A stretch of 64,000 nt of DNA. It comes from JAWUXM01 sp034111325. GTDB taxonomy: Bacteria > Pseudomonadota > Alphaproteobacteria > Rickettsiales > JABIRX01. The position numbers and the translations under genes are program-made. Shown here one piece after another: positions 25,181 through 34,404 of the stretch. The notes under the pieces are model-generated. The model ran no database searches. It had not been told where the DNA came from and saw only the letters and a list, made by a program, of their open reading frames with translations. Location: positions 62,001 to 126,000 of the forward strand of contig JAWUXM010000002.1 of the NCBI GenBank assembly GCA_034111325.1, read 5' to 3'. Each line of letters opens with the position of its first letter. Position 1 is the first letter of the stretch.

Positions 25181-26425
25181 TTATCTGTTGCCGCTCTGTT
25201 TATTACCAAAAGACTTGCGTGCGCCGCCGAATGGTTTCTTGCCGAAATTATTATTGCGGCTTTTACCTTTAAATTCACGACCAAAAGGCTTTTTACCACC
25301 TTTATGTTGACCGCCGCCTCGATGATTATCATTCTTTGCTTCGCCACCGTTTAACAAAGTTTTAATTGCCTGATATTTTTTACGATCTTCACCAGAAATA
25401 AAGCTTAAAGCTTCACCTTTTGCACCAGCACGAGCAGTTCTACCAATACGGTGGATATAATCTTCAGGGCAACCTGGTAGATCATAATTTATCACATGTT
25501 CAATATGTGGGATATCCAAACCACGTGCAGCAACATCCGTTGCGACCATGATGCGGTGATGTTCGTCACGGAAGGATTTAATGGCACGAGCACGTTGATG
25601 TTGACGTAAATCACCATGTATTGCAACAGCACGATATTTAGCAGCATTTAATTTCTTAGATAATGCTTCAGTGTTGCGCTTAGTTTTTACAAAAATAATT
25701 ACTGAACCTTGGCGCTTTTCTAACTCTTCTATTAGGCGATCATATTTTGCAGTCTGTGCAATCTCGACAAATTCTTGTTTGATATTTTCAGCTGGTGAAT
25801 GAGTGCTTCCGACTGAAACACGCTCTGGCGTTACAAGATATTTGGCTGCAATTTTTTCAATTGCTTTAGGGACAGTCGCTGAGAACATTACAGTTTGCTT
25901 AACAACTGGCAAATGCTTAACAATATCGTCAATCTGTATGCCAAAACCCATATCTAACATACGGTCCATTTCATCAAGTACGAGGAAGTCAGAATTTTTG
26001 AGGTTTAAAGAGCGACGTTGTAAATGGTCATTGATTCTACCTGGAGTTCCAACAATTATGCGTGGGTGTTTTTTTAATTGAAAGAATTGCTTAGCAATCG
26101 GCTCACCACCGATAAGTAATGCAGCGCGAATTTGGCTGTTCTTACCAAGTAATTGTTCGATCAACGCCATAACCTGCATAGCAAGTTCACGAGTTGGCGC
26201 AAGCACCAAGCCTGTGCTTGTATCAGAGCGAAGTAGTTTTGCAATAAGGGGGATAGCGAAGGCTGCAGTTTTACCTGTTCCAGTTTGGGCAGATCCTAAA
26301 ACGTCCTTTCCTTCTAATGCGAAAGGGATTGCCTGTGCTTGAATCGGCGTAGGTGTGTCATATTTCATTGCCACTAGTGCATTTACAAGTGGCGTAGGCA
26401 AGTTTAATTCAGAGAAGTTTTCCAT
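25181..26425 (-). CDS. DEAD-box RNA helicase, RhlE-like (DEMD variant)
   Basis: ATP-dependent RNA helicase, 414 aa. Q motif LPTPLVNALVAMKYDTPTPIQ, motif I AQTGTGKTAAF, Ia PTRELA, motif II LVLDEMDRMLDMGF (Met replaces the Ala of DEAD), motif III SATVPK, then motif VI HRIGRTARAG. The last 50 residues are Gly/Lys/Asn-rich, as in RhlE-type helicases. No clear Shine-Dalgarno stands before the ATG. A perfect 13-bp hairpin begins 13 bases upstream, which may control translation. Confidence 0.93.
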   Translation of the reverse strand: MENFSELNLPTPLVNALVAMKYDTPTPIQAQAIPFALEGKDVLGSAQTGTGKTAAFAIPLIAKLLRSDTSTGLVLAPTRELAMQVMALIEQLLGKNSQIRAALLIGGEPIAKQFFQLKKHPRIIVGTPGRINDHLQRRSLNLKNSDFLVLDEMDRMLDMGFGIQIDDIVKHLPVVKQTVMFSATVPKAIEKIAAKYLVTPERVSVGSTHSPAENIKQEFVEIAQTAKYDRLIEELEKRQGSVIIFVKTKRNTEALSKKLNAAKYRAVAIHGDLRQHQRARAIKSFRDEHHRIMVATDVAARGLDIPHIEHVINYDLPGCPEDYIHRIGRTARAGAKGEALSFISGEDRKKYQAIKTLLNGGEAKNDNHRGGGQHKGGKKPFGREFKGKSRNNNFGKKPFGGARKSFGNKQSGNR

Positions 26426-26437
26426 GATATTTAATTT

Positions 26438-26470
26438 AATAGTTAAAGAATTAAGAGTTCTTTAACTATT
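26438..26470 (-). promoter_or_regulatory. Hairpin in the RhlE-like helicase leader
   Basis: AATAGTTAAAGAA and TTCTTTAACTATT form a perfect 13-bp inverted repeat with a 7-base loop, all A/T-rich, 13-45 bases before the helicase ATG. It could be an RNA thermosensor or helicase autoregulation site, or a weak terminator of the upstream gene. In the rest of the gap 26426-26596 I see nothing. Confidence 0.5.
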
Positions 26471-26596
26471 TGAGGGAATATTTGAAGAAACCAACTCAGG
26501 AAAAGAAATCTTATTTAGTAAGCAGGACTTTATATAGATGTTTCCTTAAATGTAAAGCTTTGCGAGAAATTACGCGGAAAAATATCCCGAAAAAAG

Positions 26597-28084
26597 CTAA
26601 GCAGCATCCGCAAAGCTTTGCGATTCCCCAACATTAAGGACGATGCGAGCATGGTTGCGTGTTAGATGACGTGGAGTTTTAACGCCACATGAATGGGCTA
26701 TAATGCCAACTTCTTTTTCCATGTTTCGTGCATAATTAGCTACACGCACTGCTTTATGCTCTGGATCAAGACCTGCTTGCAGGCGTTTATTATGTGTAGT
26801 TATACCAGTCGGGCAGGTATTTTTGTTACATTGCAATGCTTGTATACATCCGAGAGAAAACATAAAGCCCCGCGCATTATTGATAAAGTCAGCCCCAGCG
26901 CATAACGCCCAAGCAACATCAGCAGGATTAATTAATTTACCACTAGCAATCACGCGAATGCGCTTGCGTAATTTATGCTTCTCAAGCAAACTCACAACCT
27001 GTGGCAAACTTTCGCGAATTGGCATTCCGACATTGTCAATTAAAGCCATTGGCGCCGCACCTGTGCCGCCATCGCCGCTATCGATTGTTATAAAGTCTGG
27101 CGCTGTATCAGCCCCCGCCTTGTTAATTGCTTTGAACAAATCCGCTACTTCGGTAATATTACCCACGCAGAATTTGATCCCCGTTGGCTTGCCGGTGACG
27201 TTACGGACATGACTAATCATCGCCAGTAACTTCTCGCTACTATCTATTTCAGGAAAGCGGTTAGGGCTAATTGCATCTTTTCCAGCAGGGATATGGCGAA
27301 TTGCAGCAATTTCTTCAGTTACTTTTGCCCCAGGTAAAATCCCTCCCTTACCAGGTTTTGCTCCTTGGCTAAGTTTTATTTCAAACATACGTACCTGTTC
27401 ATGGCTCGATGCTTGCAATAATTTATCATCCGATAAATTTCCCTTTTCATCAGCTAATCCAAATTTTGCTGTGCCTATTTGAAAAACAATATCACAACCC
27501 CCTTCCAAATGATAAGATGATAGACCACCCTCACCCGTGTTCATCCAGATTCCAGCCTCTTTAGCGCCTTTTGACAGAGCTCTAATTGCTGGCTTGGAAA
27601 GTGACCCGTAACTCATCGCGGATATATTAAAGAAAGATTTATGTTTATAAGGAATGCGGGCGCCTGCTCCTATGAGCAACTCTTCTGATTCGACAGCATC
27701 CTTGCCCAAAGTAGGAAACATGCAATTAGTGAAATACACTGTGCCAGCTATATGAATATTGCGAGTCGAACCAAAAGGAACCGTACTATCAATATTTTTA
27801 GCAGAGCGATAAACCCAAGAGCGCTGAGCGCGATTAAAGGGTAATTCTTCACGATCCATAGCGAAAAAATATTGGCGAAAGAATGTCCCCATTTCCTCAA
27901 AAACATAGCGCATTCTACCGATAACAGGGTAATTATGGCGTATTGCGTGCGAGGTTTGTAATTTGTCAATTATATATAAAGTGGCTATCCACAGAAAGAA
28001 GACTCCGACAAAAAACAAAAACAAATAAACCATTATTTGCATGGTTAGGATAACTGAGTGTGGTATCATTTCCTGCATCATCAT
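26597..28084 (-). CDS. FMN-binding glutamate-synthase-like protein
   Basis: A 495-aa protein. One N-terminal membrane segment (about residues 12-38) is followed by the FMN domain of glutamate synthase (GltB domain 2 type): YKHKSFFNISAMSYGSLSKPA, LSQGAKPGKGGILPG, ITIDSGDGGTGAAP, then SGKLINPADVAWALCAGADF. A Cys motif, GCIQALQCNKNTCPTGI, resembles the 3Fe-4S cluster of GltB. No amidotransferase domain is present, so it is not a complete glutamate synthase. The physiological role is unclear. It lies 19 bp downstream of the carbonic anhydrase gene. Confidence 0.88.
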   Translation of the reverse strand: MMMQEMIPHSVILTMQIMVYLFLFFVGVFFLWIATLYIIDKLQTSHAIRHNYPVIGRMRYVFEEMGTFFRQYFFAMDREELPFNRAQRSWVYRSAKNIDSTVPFGSTRNIHIAGTVYFTNCMFPTLGKDAVESEELLIGAGARIPYKHKSFFNISAMSYGSLSKPAIRALSKGAKEAGIWMNTGEGGLSSYHLEGGCDIVFQIGTAKFGLADEKGNLSDDKLLQASSHEQVRMFEIKLSQGAKPGKGGILPGAKVTEEIAAIRHIPAGKDAISPNRFPEIDSSEKLLAMISHVRNVTGKPTGIKFCVGNITEVADLFKAINKAGADTAPDFITIDSGDGGTGAAPMALIDNVGMPIRESLPQVVSLLEKHKLRKRIRVIASGKLINPADVAWALCAGADFINNARGFMFSLGCIQALQCNKNTCPTGITTHNKRLQAGLDPEHKAVRVANYARNMEKEVGIIAHSCGVKTPRHLTRNHARIVLNVGESQSFADAA

Positions 28085-28103
28085 AGCTTATGCTAATTTT
28101 AAA

Positions 28104-28733
28104 TTATTTAATTGATTTAAATACGCCAGTATCTTGATTATATTCCTCTAACTTGCCATCATGCATGGAGAAATACCAGCCGTAAAGCTTCATGCCGTTT
28201 TTCTCCACAGATTCCTTAATCCACGGGAAAGTCAGCAAGTTCTCCAAAGAGGTGATAATACTTTCTTTTTCACAATTTGTATGGAGATCTTCTGGAGAAG
28301 ATTTAGCAATAGCGCGCTTTTTTGCATCTTTGGCTATATCCATCCAGCGGCCAATAAAAGTTGAAGATTTGGTTAATTCTGCAGGGTTCAATAATGCCCT
28401 AATTCCTGCGCATCCGCTATGCCCAAGCACCACAATATTCTTCACTTCTAAATAACAAACACCAAATTCTAGCGCAGTACTAACACCGTGTAGCATTCCG
28501 TCATCCCCTGCATAAGGCGGAACAAGATTTGCAACGTTTCTCACGACAAAAATATCACCTGGGTCAGCGTCTGTAATAATTGAAGGGTCAGCTCGTGAAT
28601 CACTACAGCTGATAATAAGTGTTCTTGGGCTTTGCCCTTGTGTTGAGAGATTTTGATAAAGGCTATTGTCAGTTTTAAAGTACCGTTTGAAAAAACGCCT
28701 GTAACCTTTGATTAGTTTTTTTATATCAGCCAT
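28104..28733 (-). CDS. Beta-class carbonic anhydrase
   Basis: Interconverts CO2 and bicarbonate. It is 209 aa. The zinc ligands and active-site dyad are in LIISCSDSRADPS (Cys, Asp, Arg) and VVLGHSGCAGIRALL (His, Cys). Family features such as FVVRNVANLVPP are intact. It supplies bicarbonate for fatty-acid and purine synthesis. It is divergent from the aspartoacylase-like gene. Confidence 0.95.
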   Translation of the reverse strand: MADIKKLIKGYRRFFKRYFKTDNSLYQNLSTQGQSPRTLIISCSDSRADPSIITDADPGDIFVVRNVANLVPPYAGDDGMLHGVSTALEFGVCYLEVKNIVVLGHSGCAGIRALLNPAELTKSSTFIGRWMDIAKDAKKRAIAKSSPEDLHTNCEKESIITSLENLLTFPWIKESVEKNGMKLYGWYFSMHDGKLEEYNQDTGVFKSIK

Positions 28734-28835
28734 GTTTGCTCTAAAGTGTTTTCTTGATTTTATATATGCAAAGAGATGAGTTGCAACTAGAATTTATCGC
28801 TATATTTTTTCTTATTGTAATTTACAATAGTGACA

Positions 28836-29843
28836 ATGAATGTTTTTGAAATTGGTGGCGTAGAAATTTTACCTGGAGAAAGAAGAGAGATCAACCTTGA
28901 TGTTGCTGAGCTCTATGATTACACCGAGATGAAAATGCCGGTTGAGGTGATCCGCGGCAAGAAAGAAGGCCCTATTTTGTTTATATGTGCGGCAATCCAT
29001 GGCGACGAAATAAACGGCGTTGAAATCATTAGGCAAATCCTAAATAAAAAAGCATTGTCTAAATTACGCGGCACATTAATCGCCGTCCCAATCGTAAATG
29101 TCTTTGGTTTTAACGACAAATCACGCTATTTGCCAGATAGGCGTGATCTTAATCGTTGTTTCCCTGGCATGAAAGGCGGCTCCCTAGCCTCGCAAATGGC
29201 ACATATATTAATGACCGAAATCATCAGTAAGTCAACACACGGGATTGATTTACATACTGGTGCTTGGCACAGAAAAAACCTGCCGCAAATCCGCGGTAAT
29301 CTTAATGACCCAGAAACTGCAAAGCTTGCACAAGCTTTTGGTACACCCGTCATTATTAATGCATCGACTCGTGACGGCTCATTGCGCCAAGCTGCCGCTG
29401 ATAAAAAGATACCAACTTTGCTTTACGAAGGTGGCGAGACTTTGCGTTTTGAAGATGATGTCATTAAAATCGGTGTTAAAGGTATAATGCGTGTCATGCG
29501 TAACATTGGTATGCTACCAAAACTAGCTGTGCCAAAAACACATAAAGCATTTGTAGCACAAGCCAGCTATTGGGTTAGAGCACCACGCAGCGGCATACAT
29601 GTACGTAATAAAAAACTTGGCAGCATGGTAAAAGCTGGCGAAATTCTTGGCATAATATCTAGCCCACTAGGGAAACATAGTATTCAAGTTTCTGCTGACC
29701 AAGCTGGAATTATCATAGGTAAATCAATAATTCCATTGGTCAATAAGGGTGATGCACTTTTTCATATCGCAACTTTTGAAGATCATCGTCAGACTCAAGA
29801 AGTTTTTGACAATTTGGAAGACGTAGACCCCGTCAACCTCTAA
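28836..29843 (+). CDS. Succinylglutamate desuccinylase/aspartoacylase-family hydrolase
   Basis: Zinc-dependent M14-type deacylase, about 335 aa. Metal ligands are in AAIHGDEINGVEI (His, Glu) and the later His in GIDLHTGAWHR. The middle has PDRRDLNRCFPG (Asn-Arg substrate site), and the C-terminal beta domain has WVRAPRSGIHV. ATG 28836 is chosen over a GTG six bases earlier; either is possible. The substrate is unknown. The stop codon overlaps the start of an R1 repeat. Confidence 0.86.
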   Translation: MNVFEIGGVEILPGERREINLDVAELYDYTEMKMPVEVIRGKKEGPILFICAAIHGDEINGVEIIRQILNKKALSKLRGTLIAVPIVNVFGFNDKSRYLPDRRDLNRCFPGMKGGSLASQMAHILMTEIISKSTHGIDLHTGAWHRKNLPQIRGNLNDPETAKLAQAFGTPVIINASTRDGSLRQAAADKKIPTLLYEGGETLRFEDDVIKIGVKGIMRVMRNIGMLPKLAVPKTHKAFVAQASYWVRAPRSGIHVRNKKLGSMVKAGEILGIISSPLGKHSIQVSADQAGIIIGKSIIPLVNKGDALFHIATFEDHRQTQEVFDNLEDVDPVNL

Positions 29844-29967
29844 AATCTCATTCTTTTGTACGCTTTTTGACACATAACCTCTGCTCGTTCGACTCGTGTA
29901 TGTAAAATACACGTCGCTCACTCGCATAGGACATGTGTCAAAAATCAAAACAAAATTTATGAGATTT
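29842..29967. repeat. R1 repeat
   Basis: The ends AAAATCTCATTCTTTTGTACG and CAAAACAAAATTTATGAGAT are inverted repeats. The interior has GTGTAT-GTAAA-ATACAC and GACACAT...ATGTGTC stems. It starts at the stop codon of the preceding gene. Confidence 0.75.
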
Positions 29968-30002
29968 CATGCTTTGACTTGAACACCCAAAAAGATCCTA
30001 TA

Positions 30003-30143
30003 TGTAATTATTTTGCGTGTTTTTGTGATGATTTTTATTAAATGTTCTGCCTAAGCAAGGGATCGTATACTTCATACGTGACCGAAGCGCAGGTAGGTTA
30101 TTTGATAAAAAGGGCGCAAAAGCATGCAAAATAATTAGATTTT
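30003..30143 (-). repeat. R1 repeat, inverted copy
   Basis: Read on the minus strand it has AAAATCTAATTATTTTGCATG, then TTTTGCGCCCTTTTTATCAAA, then GTCACGTATGAAG, the same order as at 36764-36882. The two copies at 29842 and 30003 face each other between convergent genes. Confidence 0.7.
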
Positions 30144-30149
30144 GGCATA

Positions 30150-30185
30150 AAAAAAGCCATTTGGAGTTAACCAAATGGCTTTTTT
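30150..30185. terminator. Bidirectional Rho-independent terminator
   Basis: AAAAAGCCATTTGG / CCAAATGGCTTTTT, a perfect 14-bp stem with a 6-base loop and runs of A and T on both sides. It ends the cold-shock gene on the minus strand and any transcript from the left. Confidence 0.88.
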
Positions 30186-30205
30186 ATACTTATAGAATTG
30201 TGTTA

Positions 30206-30406
30206 TTACGCAATTTTTAAGTCAGTAGCAAATTCTTTGCCATTGTTGTTTCCTAGTTCAAAGGACACTTGTTGGCCTTCAGCTAGATCATCCAAACCTG
30301 CTTCTTGTAGAGCAGTGATGTGAACGAACACATCTTTTGAACCTTCGTCTGGTTGAATAAAACCGTAACCTTTAGTGGCGTTAAACCATTTAACAGTACC
30401 TTGCAT
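30206..30406 (-). CDS. Cold shock protein, CspA family
   Basis: A 66-aa single OB-fold RNA/ssDNA-binding protein. RNP1 is KGYGFIQ and RNP2 is VFVHIT; the start MQGTVKWFNATKG is diagnostic. It is a probable RNA chaperone. About 190 bp without another gene separate it from mscS upstream, enough for the long 5' leader that controls cspA-type genes; I cannot confirm a cold-shock structure by eye. Confidence 0.95.
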   Translation of the reverse strand: MQGTVKWFNATKGYGFIQPDEGSKDVFVHITALQEAGLDDLAEGQQVSFELGNNNGKEFATDLKIA

Positions 30407-30595
30407 AATAATAATCCTCGTAGAAATAATGAAATAATAAAAATAGATAAGGAAAAGCTGAGAATAAAAAGGGGAAGAAAAGAAGCGCCTTGCGAGAAGA
30501 AATCTTATAAACTTGCCCTAGCCTAAAAGCAGCTAAAACATATCTGCATCGAAAAATAGCTTCTTTATAATAAGAAGCAAGCAATTATTTTTGTT

Positions 30596-31546
30596 CTAAT
30601 CTTGATAAAGATGAACATCGCGTTGCGGGAAGGGGATCTGTATGTCATTCTCTTTGAATTTATGCCAAATAGCGCGCATAACATCACTTTTTGCAACAAG
30701 GCGACTCAAAGCAATATCACTAACCCAAAAGTGCAGTTCAAAATCTACTGAGCTATCATTGAATTCTATTAAATAACAGCCCGGCTCTGGCTCAGCTATA
30801 CAATGTGGATGTTCCATTGCAGCTTCTAAGATAAGATCACGAGCTCGTTCAATGTCAGATTTATAAGAAATCCCAATACTAATATCAATCCGCCCCTGTG
30901 AATTACTATGTGTCCAGTTGGTAACTCGGTTTGTAATAAAATCTTCATTAGGCAACATAACTTCTTTACTATCCAATGTCTCAACCAATGTATAACGTGC
31001 GCCTATATATTTAATAAAGCCATACATCCCATCATTTAACTCAACTAAATCACCAGTTTTTACTGAACGCTCAAAAAGCAGGATCAGACCACTAATAAAA
31101 TTTGAAGTGATCTTTTGCAATCCAAAACCAATACCAATACCAATTGCTCCACCAAAAATTGCGAATTTCTTTAGCTCAACATTGATAATTTCCAACAAAA
31201 CAAGGAAGACGATAAAATACAACAGTATCTGAAATATCTTGATAGTAAGAGCACGATTACCTGTTTTTATACTTCTCAAATGCTTCAAATATTTGACCCC
31301 AGCATCTGAAATAATACTGGCAACCCAGAGCACCAATATAATGAGCGCAATGCTACGCAAAATAATATAGAGAGAAAATTTATGCTCTAATATCGCAAAT
31401 ATAAATTTGTCAGAGTCTAAATAGGCAATGATAGGGTTGATATAACCGTATTTTGCTAATGCTATAATTATAGAAAATGCAAAGAATAATAACCACTTAG
31501 CCGCACTGCCGCCAGGCTTGAAAATAAAGGTAATGATTCTGTTCAT
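30596..31546 (-). CDS. Small-conductance mechanosensitive channel (MscS family)
   Basis: Inner-membrane channel of 316 aa that opens under hypo-osmotic stress. There are three or four membrane segments in the first 150 residues. The pore helix is Gly/Ala-rich (FAIFGGAIGIGIGFGLQKI) and is followed by FISGLILLFERSVKTGD, the MscS signature. The C-terminal soluble vestibule domain is complete. The start overlaps the rhodanese stop by 1 bp. Confidence 0.92.
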   Translation of the reverse strand: MNRIITFIFKPGGSAAKWLLFFAFSIIIALAKYGYINPIIAYLDSDKFIFAILEHKFSLYIILRSIALIILVLWVASIISDAGVKYLKHLRSIKTGNRALTIKIFQILLYFIVFLVLLEIINVELKKFAIFGGAIGIGIGFGLQKITSNFISGLILLFERSVKTGDLVELNDGMYGFIKYIGARYTLVETLDSKEVMLPNEDFITNRVTNWTHSNSQGRIDISIGISYKSDIERARDLILEAAMEHPHCIAEPEPGCYLIEFNDSSVDFELHFWVSDIALSRLVAKSDVMRAIWHKFKENDIQIPFPQRDVHLYQD

Positions 31547-32085
31547 TATTTTTTACGTATAGATTTATTCCACGGCATCCATTTCAGCAGCAAAGCCATG
31601 CCGCACCAACCAGAATAGCCAGAAAATACCAGACCAATACCGATAAACCCTGCTAATAAAAACCAGGCGCTAGATAACAAATAGCCAAGGGCAATAGATG
31701 TAAAAATTAAGCTTCCAGCAGTTATTTGCACTTGGCGATTAATAGAGATTGTACAAGATTTGACAATTGGGAGCCCGCATGCTTGCCAAGCTTCTATACC
31801 GCCTACGAGATTGTAAACTTTCTCAACAGAAGAATCATCACCTTCTGCTTGCATAAATTGGCAAACGGCCATGCTTCTTTTGCCAGACTTACAGTGAAAT
31901 ATTAGATCCTTACCTTTTATGTTTTTTGGCAAGTTAATGGAGCTTAGCAACGAAAGTGGTGACAGGTAAGAATTAGGAATTGAGGCTTCTTTATATTCAT
32001 CAATTTCACGTACATCAATTAGAATTGCTTTGCCCTCATCGAGTAATTTCTTAGCATTCTTGACATCTATCTCGCTGATCTTCAT
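31546..32085 (-). CDS. Rhodanese domain with C-terminal DUF2892 membrane domain
   Basis: About 179 aa. The rhodanese domain (1-105) has LIDVREIDEYKEASI and the active Cys in IFHCKSGKRS. The C-terminal 65 residues form two membrane segments of DUF2892 type, ending GYSGWCGMALLLKWMPWNK. ATG 32085 with AGGT upstream is preferred over a GTG at 32109. It probably handles sulfur transfer at the membrane. It is operonic with mscS. Confidence 0.88.
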   Translation of the reverse strand: MKISEIDVKNAKKLLDEGKAILIDVREIDEYKEASIPNSYLSPLSLLSSINLPKNIKGKDLIFHCKSGKRSMAVCQFMQAEGDDSSVEKVYNLVGGIEAWQACGLPIVKSCTISINRQVQITAGSLIFTSIALGYLLSSAWFLLAGFIGIGLVFSGYSGWCGMALLLKWMPWNKSIRKK

Positions 32086-32174
32086 TTTAATACCTATTTT
32101 GCTTTTCACCCTTAGTAAATCTTAACAGGAATCGTTGCAAGTTAAAAATTTTTCCAATCACAACCTTTTGCCAT

Positions 32175-32825
32175 ATGAAGCTATATATTTACGATCATTG
32201 CCCATACTGCGTCAAAGCACGCATGATTTTTGGCATAAAAAATATTCCTTTTGAACTTGTGACATTACTCAATGATGATGATAAAACGCCCATTAGTATG
32301 ATCGGGCAGAAATTGGTGCCTATCCTAGAAAAGAGTGATGGCTCTTATATGGGCGAAAGCATGGATATAATAAAATATATAGATAATTCCGATGGCGTTC
32401 CTGCGCTGAATTATGATATGCACAATGAGAAAATTAGCCACTGGCTAGAAGAAGCTAGCAGATTTACTTATCAATTATGCATGCCCCGTTGGGTACAAGC
32501 GCCGTTGGCAGAATTTGCCACTGAATCTGCTCGTAATTATTTCATCAAAAAGAAAGAAGCCTATATTGGCGATTTTGCTGAACATCTTGCAAACTCCGAT
32601 GATCTCAAAGCACAAGCAAATGGATCTTTGCAAAAGCTTGAACCTCTATTAACCCACAAATACGCTGCTGATAATAATTTAAGTGAGTTAGATATTCACC
32701 TCTTCGCTAATCTACGCAGCCTTTCTATAGTGACTGATTTAAATTACCCAGCCAAAGTTGAGGCATATCGTCAAAATATGGCAAAACTCACGAATATATC
32801 TTTGCATGATGATTTGAGTATTTGA
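32175..32825 (+). CDS. grxB: Glutaredoxin 2
   Basis: A 216-aa GST-fold glutaredoxin. The redox motif CPYC is at residues 9-12 in IYDHCPYCVKARM. A TVPIL-like cis-Pro loop (KLVPILEK) and a long helical C-terminal domain (WLEEASRF, PRWVQAPLAEF) match GrxB rather than the small glutaredoxins. It reduces disulfides with glutathione. Confidence 0.92.
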   Translation: MKLYIYDHCPYCVKARMIFGIKNIPFELVTLLNDDDKTPISMIGQKLVPILEKSDGSYMGESMDIIKYIDNSDGVPALNYDMHNEKISHWLEEASRFTYQLCMPRWVQAPLAEFATESARNYFIKKKEAYIGDFAEHLANSDDLKAQANGSLQKLEPLLTHKYAADNNLSELDIHLFANLRSLSIVTDLNYPAKVEAYRQNMAKLTNISLHDDLSI

Positions 32826-32876
32826 CATAAAAACTAACAAACGGCATAAAGGGGTTTCATCCTAAAATTACAAGCC

Positions 32877-33020
32877 ATGAAAAAAATCATTCTACTTTTA
32901 TCATTACTAACAATTATCCCTTCTTGCTCCAGCAAAAAAGAAGACCTTAAAAGCCCTTGTGTTTCAACTGATGAGGGGCCTTGTGGGCCTAGGCGTGCGG
33001 TCAATAAATGGCTTTCATAA
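32877..33020 (+). CDS. Tiny lipoprotein, 47 aa
   Basis: A 47-aa open frame. The signal peptide has lipobox IPSC (Cys 17) and the mature part is only 31 residues, with CVSTDEGPCGPRRAVNKWL. The paired Cys and GPCGP motif remind me of short Rickettsiales lipoproteins (DUF2706-like), but this is from memory and uncertain. The function is unknown. Confidence 0.55.
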   Translation: MKKIILLLSLLTIIPSCSSKKEDLKSPCVSTDEGPCGPRRAVNKWLS

Positions 33021-33129
33021 ATTAGCCTCTTTTTGCAACAAAGATTTTACGTCTATTTTTCTTTACAAAAAGAGATTTTAAAATATAAGTCCTTTTTTCT
33101 TTTTTGTAACTATTGATAAGAGGGTTTTG

Positions 33130-34404
33130 ATGAAGGGTGATCAACACGCACGAGCCACGAAAAACATATATAAAATCAAACCTTCCAAACTATATAAAAA
33201 GGGGGCGGCACAAAGTAAATACCAGTCAATTGGGCAAGCTCTATCTTCCATAAAACCTTCCGAACCGCTAACTTGTTTACGCCTCCATACGATAGCAGAA
33301 GCAACCTCATTCTTTCTAGATAATTGGGCAGGTCGCACATTATATTCAGTTAAAAGCAACCCCTCAAAAATCATTCTTGAAAAGCTTTATGCAGAAGGCA
33401 TTCGTGAGTTTGACGTTGCATCCCTAAAAGAGGTGCAATTAATCGCCGAACTTTTTGCTGGCAAGCCTAAAAACATGTATTTCATGCACCCTGTAAAATC
33501 ACGCGAGGCTATTGCAGCTAGCTATTTTGATTATGGCATTCGTGATTTTTCATTAGATTCTATTGATGAGTTAGAAAAGATTCTGCAAGTCACCAATAAT
33601 GCGCAAGATCTAAATTTGCATGTCAGGCTTGCCATTCCTAATGGTTACGCTGCTTTTGATTTATCAGGCAAATTTGGCGTTGATATGGAACATGCGGCAG
33701 ATTTAGTTAGCGAAACTCGCCAACATGCAAAAAAATTAGGCATTTGTTTCCATGTTGGCTCACAATGTATGAATCCGCAATCTTACAAAGCAGCTTTGAT
33801 TATGGTGCGTGACATATTACAGCATGCGGAAGTTAAACTAGATGTTTTGGATATTGGCGGTGGTTTTCCCTCAATTTACCCAGATCTCATACCACCAGCC
33901 CTAATTTCTTATATGGATGTTATCAAAGCAGAAATTAAGGATCTCGGCTTGGATAATGGTTGTGAATTATGGTGTGAACCAGGTAGAGCGTTAGTTGCTG
34001 AATCCACTTCAATTATCGCACGGGTTGAATTGCGCAAAGCAAATTTTCTCTACATAAATGATGGTACATATGGTTCATTATTTGACGCTGGCACGCCAAA
34101 CTTTATTTTCCCAACTAAGGCATTTCGCCTTAATGGCAAAATATCTAAAGATTTGATTCCTTTTTCTTTCTATGGCCCAACTTGTGATTCAATCGACGTT
34201 ATGAAAGGACCTTTTTATTTGCCAGAAGATATAAAGGAAGGTGACTATATCGAAATCGGTCAATTAGGTGCATATGGCACAACTATGCGTACAAAATTTA
34301 ATGGCTTTCACTCTGATGCACAAATCGAAGTCGACAATAATCCATTAATGTCTTTATTTTTCTCTAACCAAACAACTCTAAAAGCGGTCTCCAATGGTAA
34401 CTAA
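33130..34404 (+). CDS. Ornithine/lysine/arginine-type decarboxylase, alanine-racemase fold
   Basis: PLP decarboxylase of fold III, about 424 aa. The PLP lysine is in LYSVKSNPSKI (about residue 75). HVGSQCMNPQSY, the glycine-rich PLP phosphate loop in VLDIGGGFPS, CEPGRALVAES and the active-site Cys-Asp in FYGPTCDSIDVM follow. Basic amino acids are likely substrates. ATG 33130 has GAGGG upstream. The 33027-33074 region before it has a CTCTTTTTG/CAAAAAGAG inverted repeat. The gene overlaps the next by 11 bp and starts a polyamine operon. Confidence 0.9.
   Translation: MKGDQHARATKNIYKIKPSKLYKKGAAQSKYQSIGQALSSIKPSEPLTCLRLHTIAEATSFFLDNWAGRTLYSVKSNPSKIILEKLYAEGIREFDVASLKEVQLIAELFAGKPKNMYFMHPVKSREAIAASYFDYGIRDFSLDSIDELEKILQVTNNAQDLNLHVRLAIPNGYAAFDLSGKFGVDMEHAADLVSETRQHAKKLGICFHVGSQCMNPQSYKAALIMVRDILQHAEVKLDVLDIGGGFPSIYPDLIPPALISYMDVIKAEIKDLGLDNGCELWCEPGRALVAESTSIIARVELRKANFLYINDGTYGSLFDAGTPNFIFPTKAFRLNGKISKDLIPFSFYGPTCDSIDVMKGPFYLPEDIKEGDYIEIGQLGAYGTTMRTKFNGFHSDAQIEVDNNPLMSLFFSNQTTLKAVSNGN

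Noticed and set aside
30390..30584. 64-codon frame upstream of the cold-shock gene
   Set aside because: Aromatic-rich and low in information; the region is better seen as the leader of the cold-shock mRNA.
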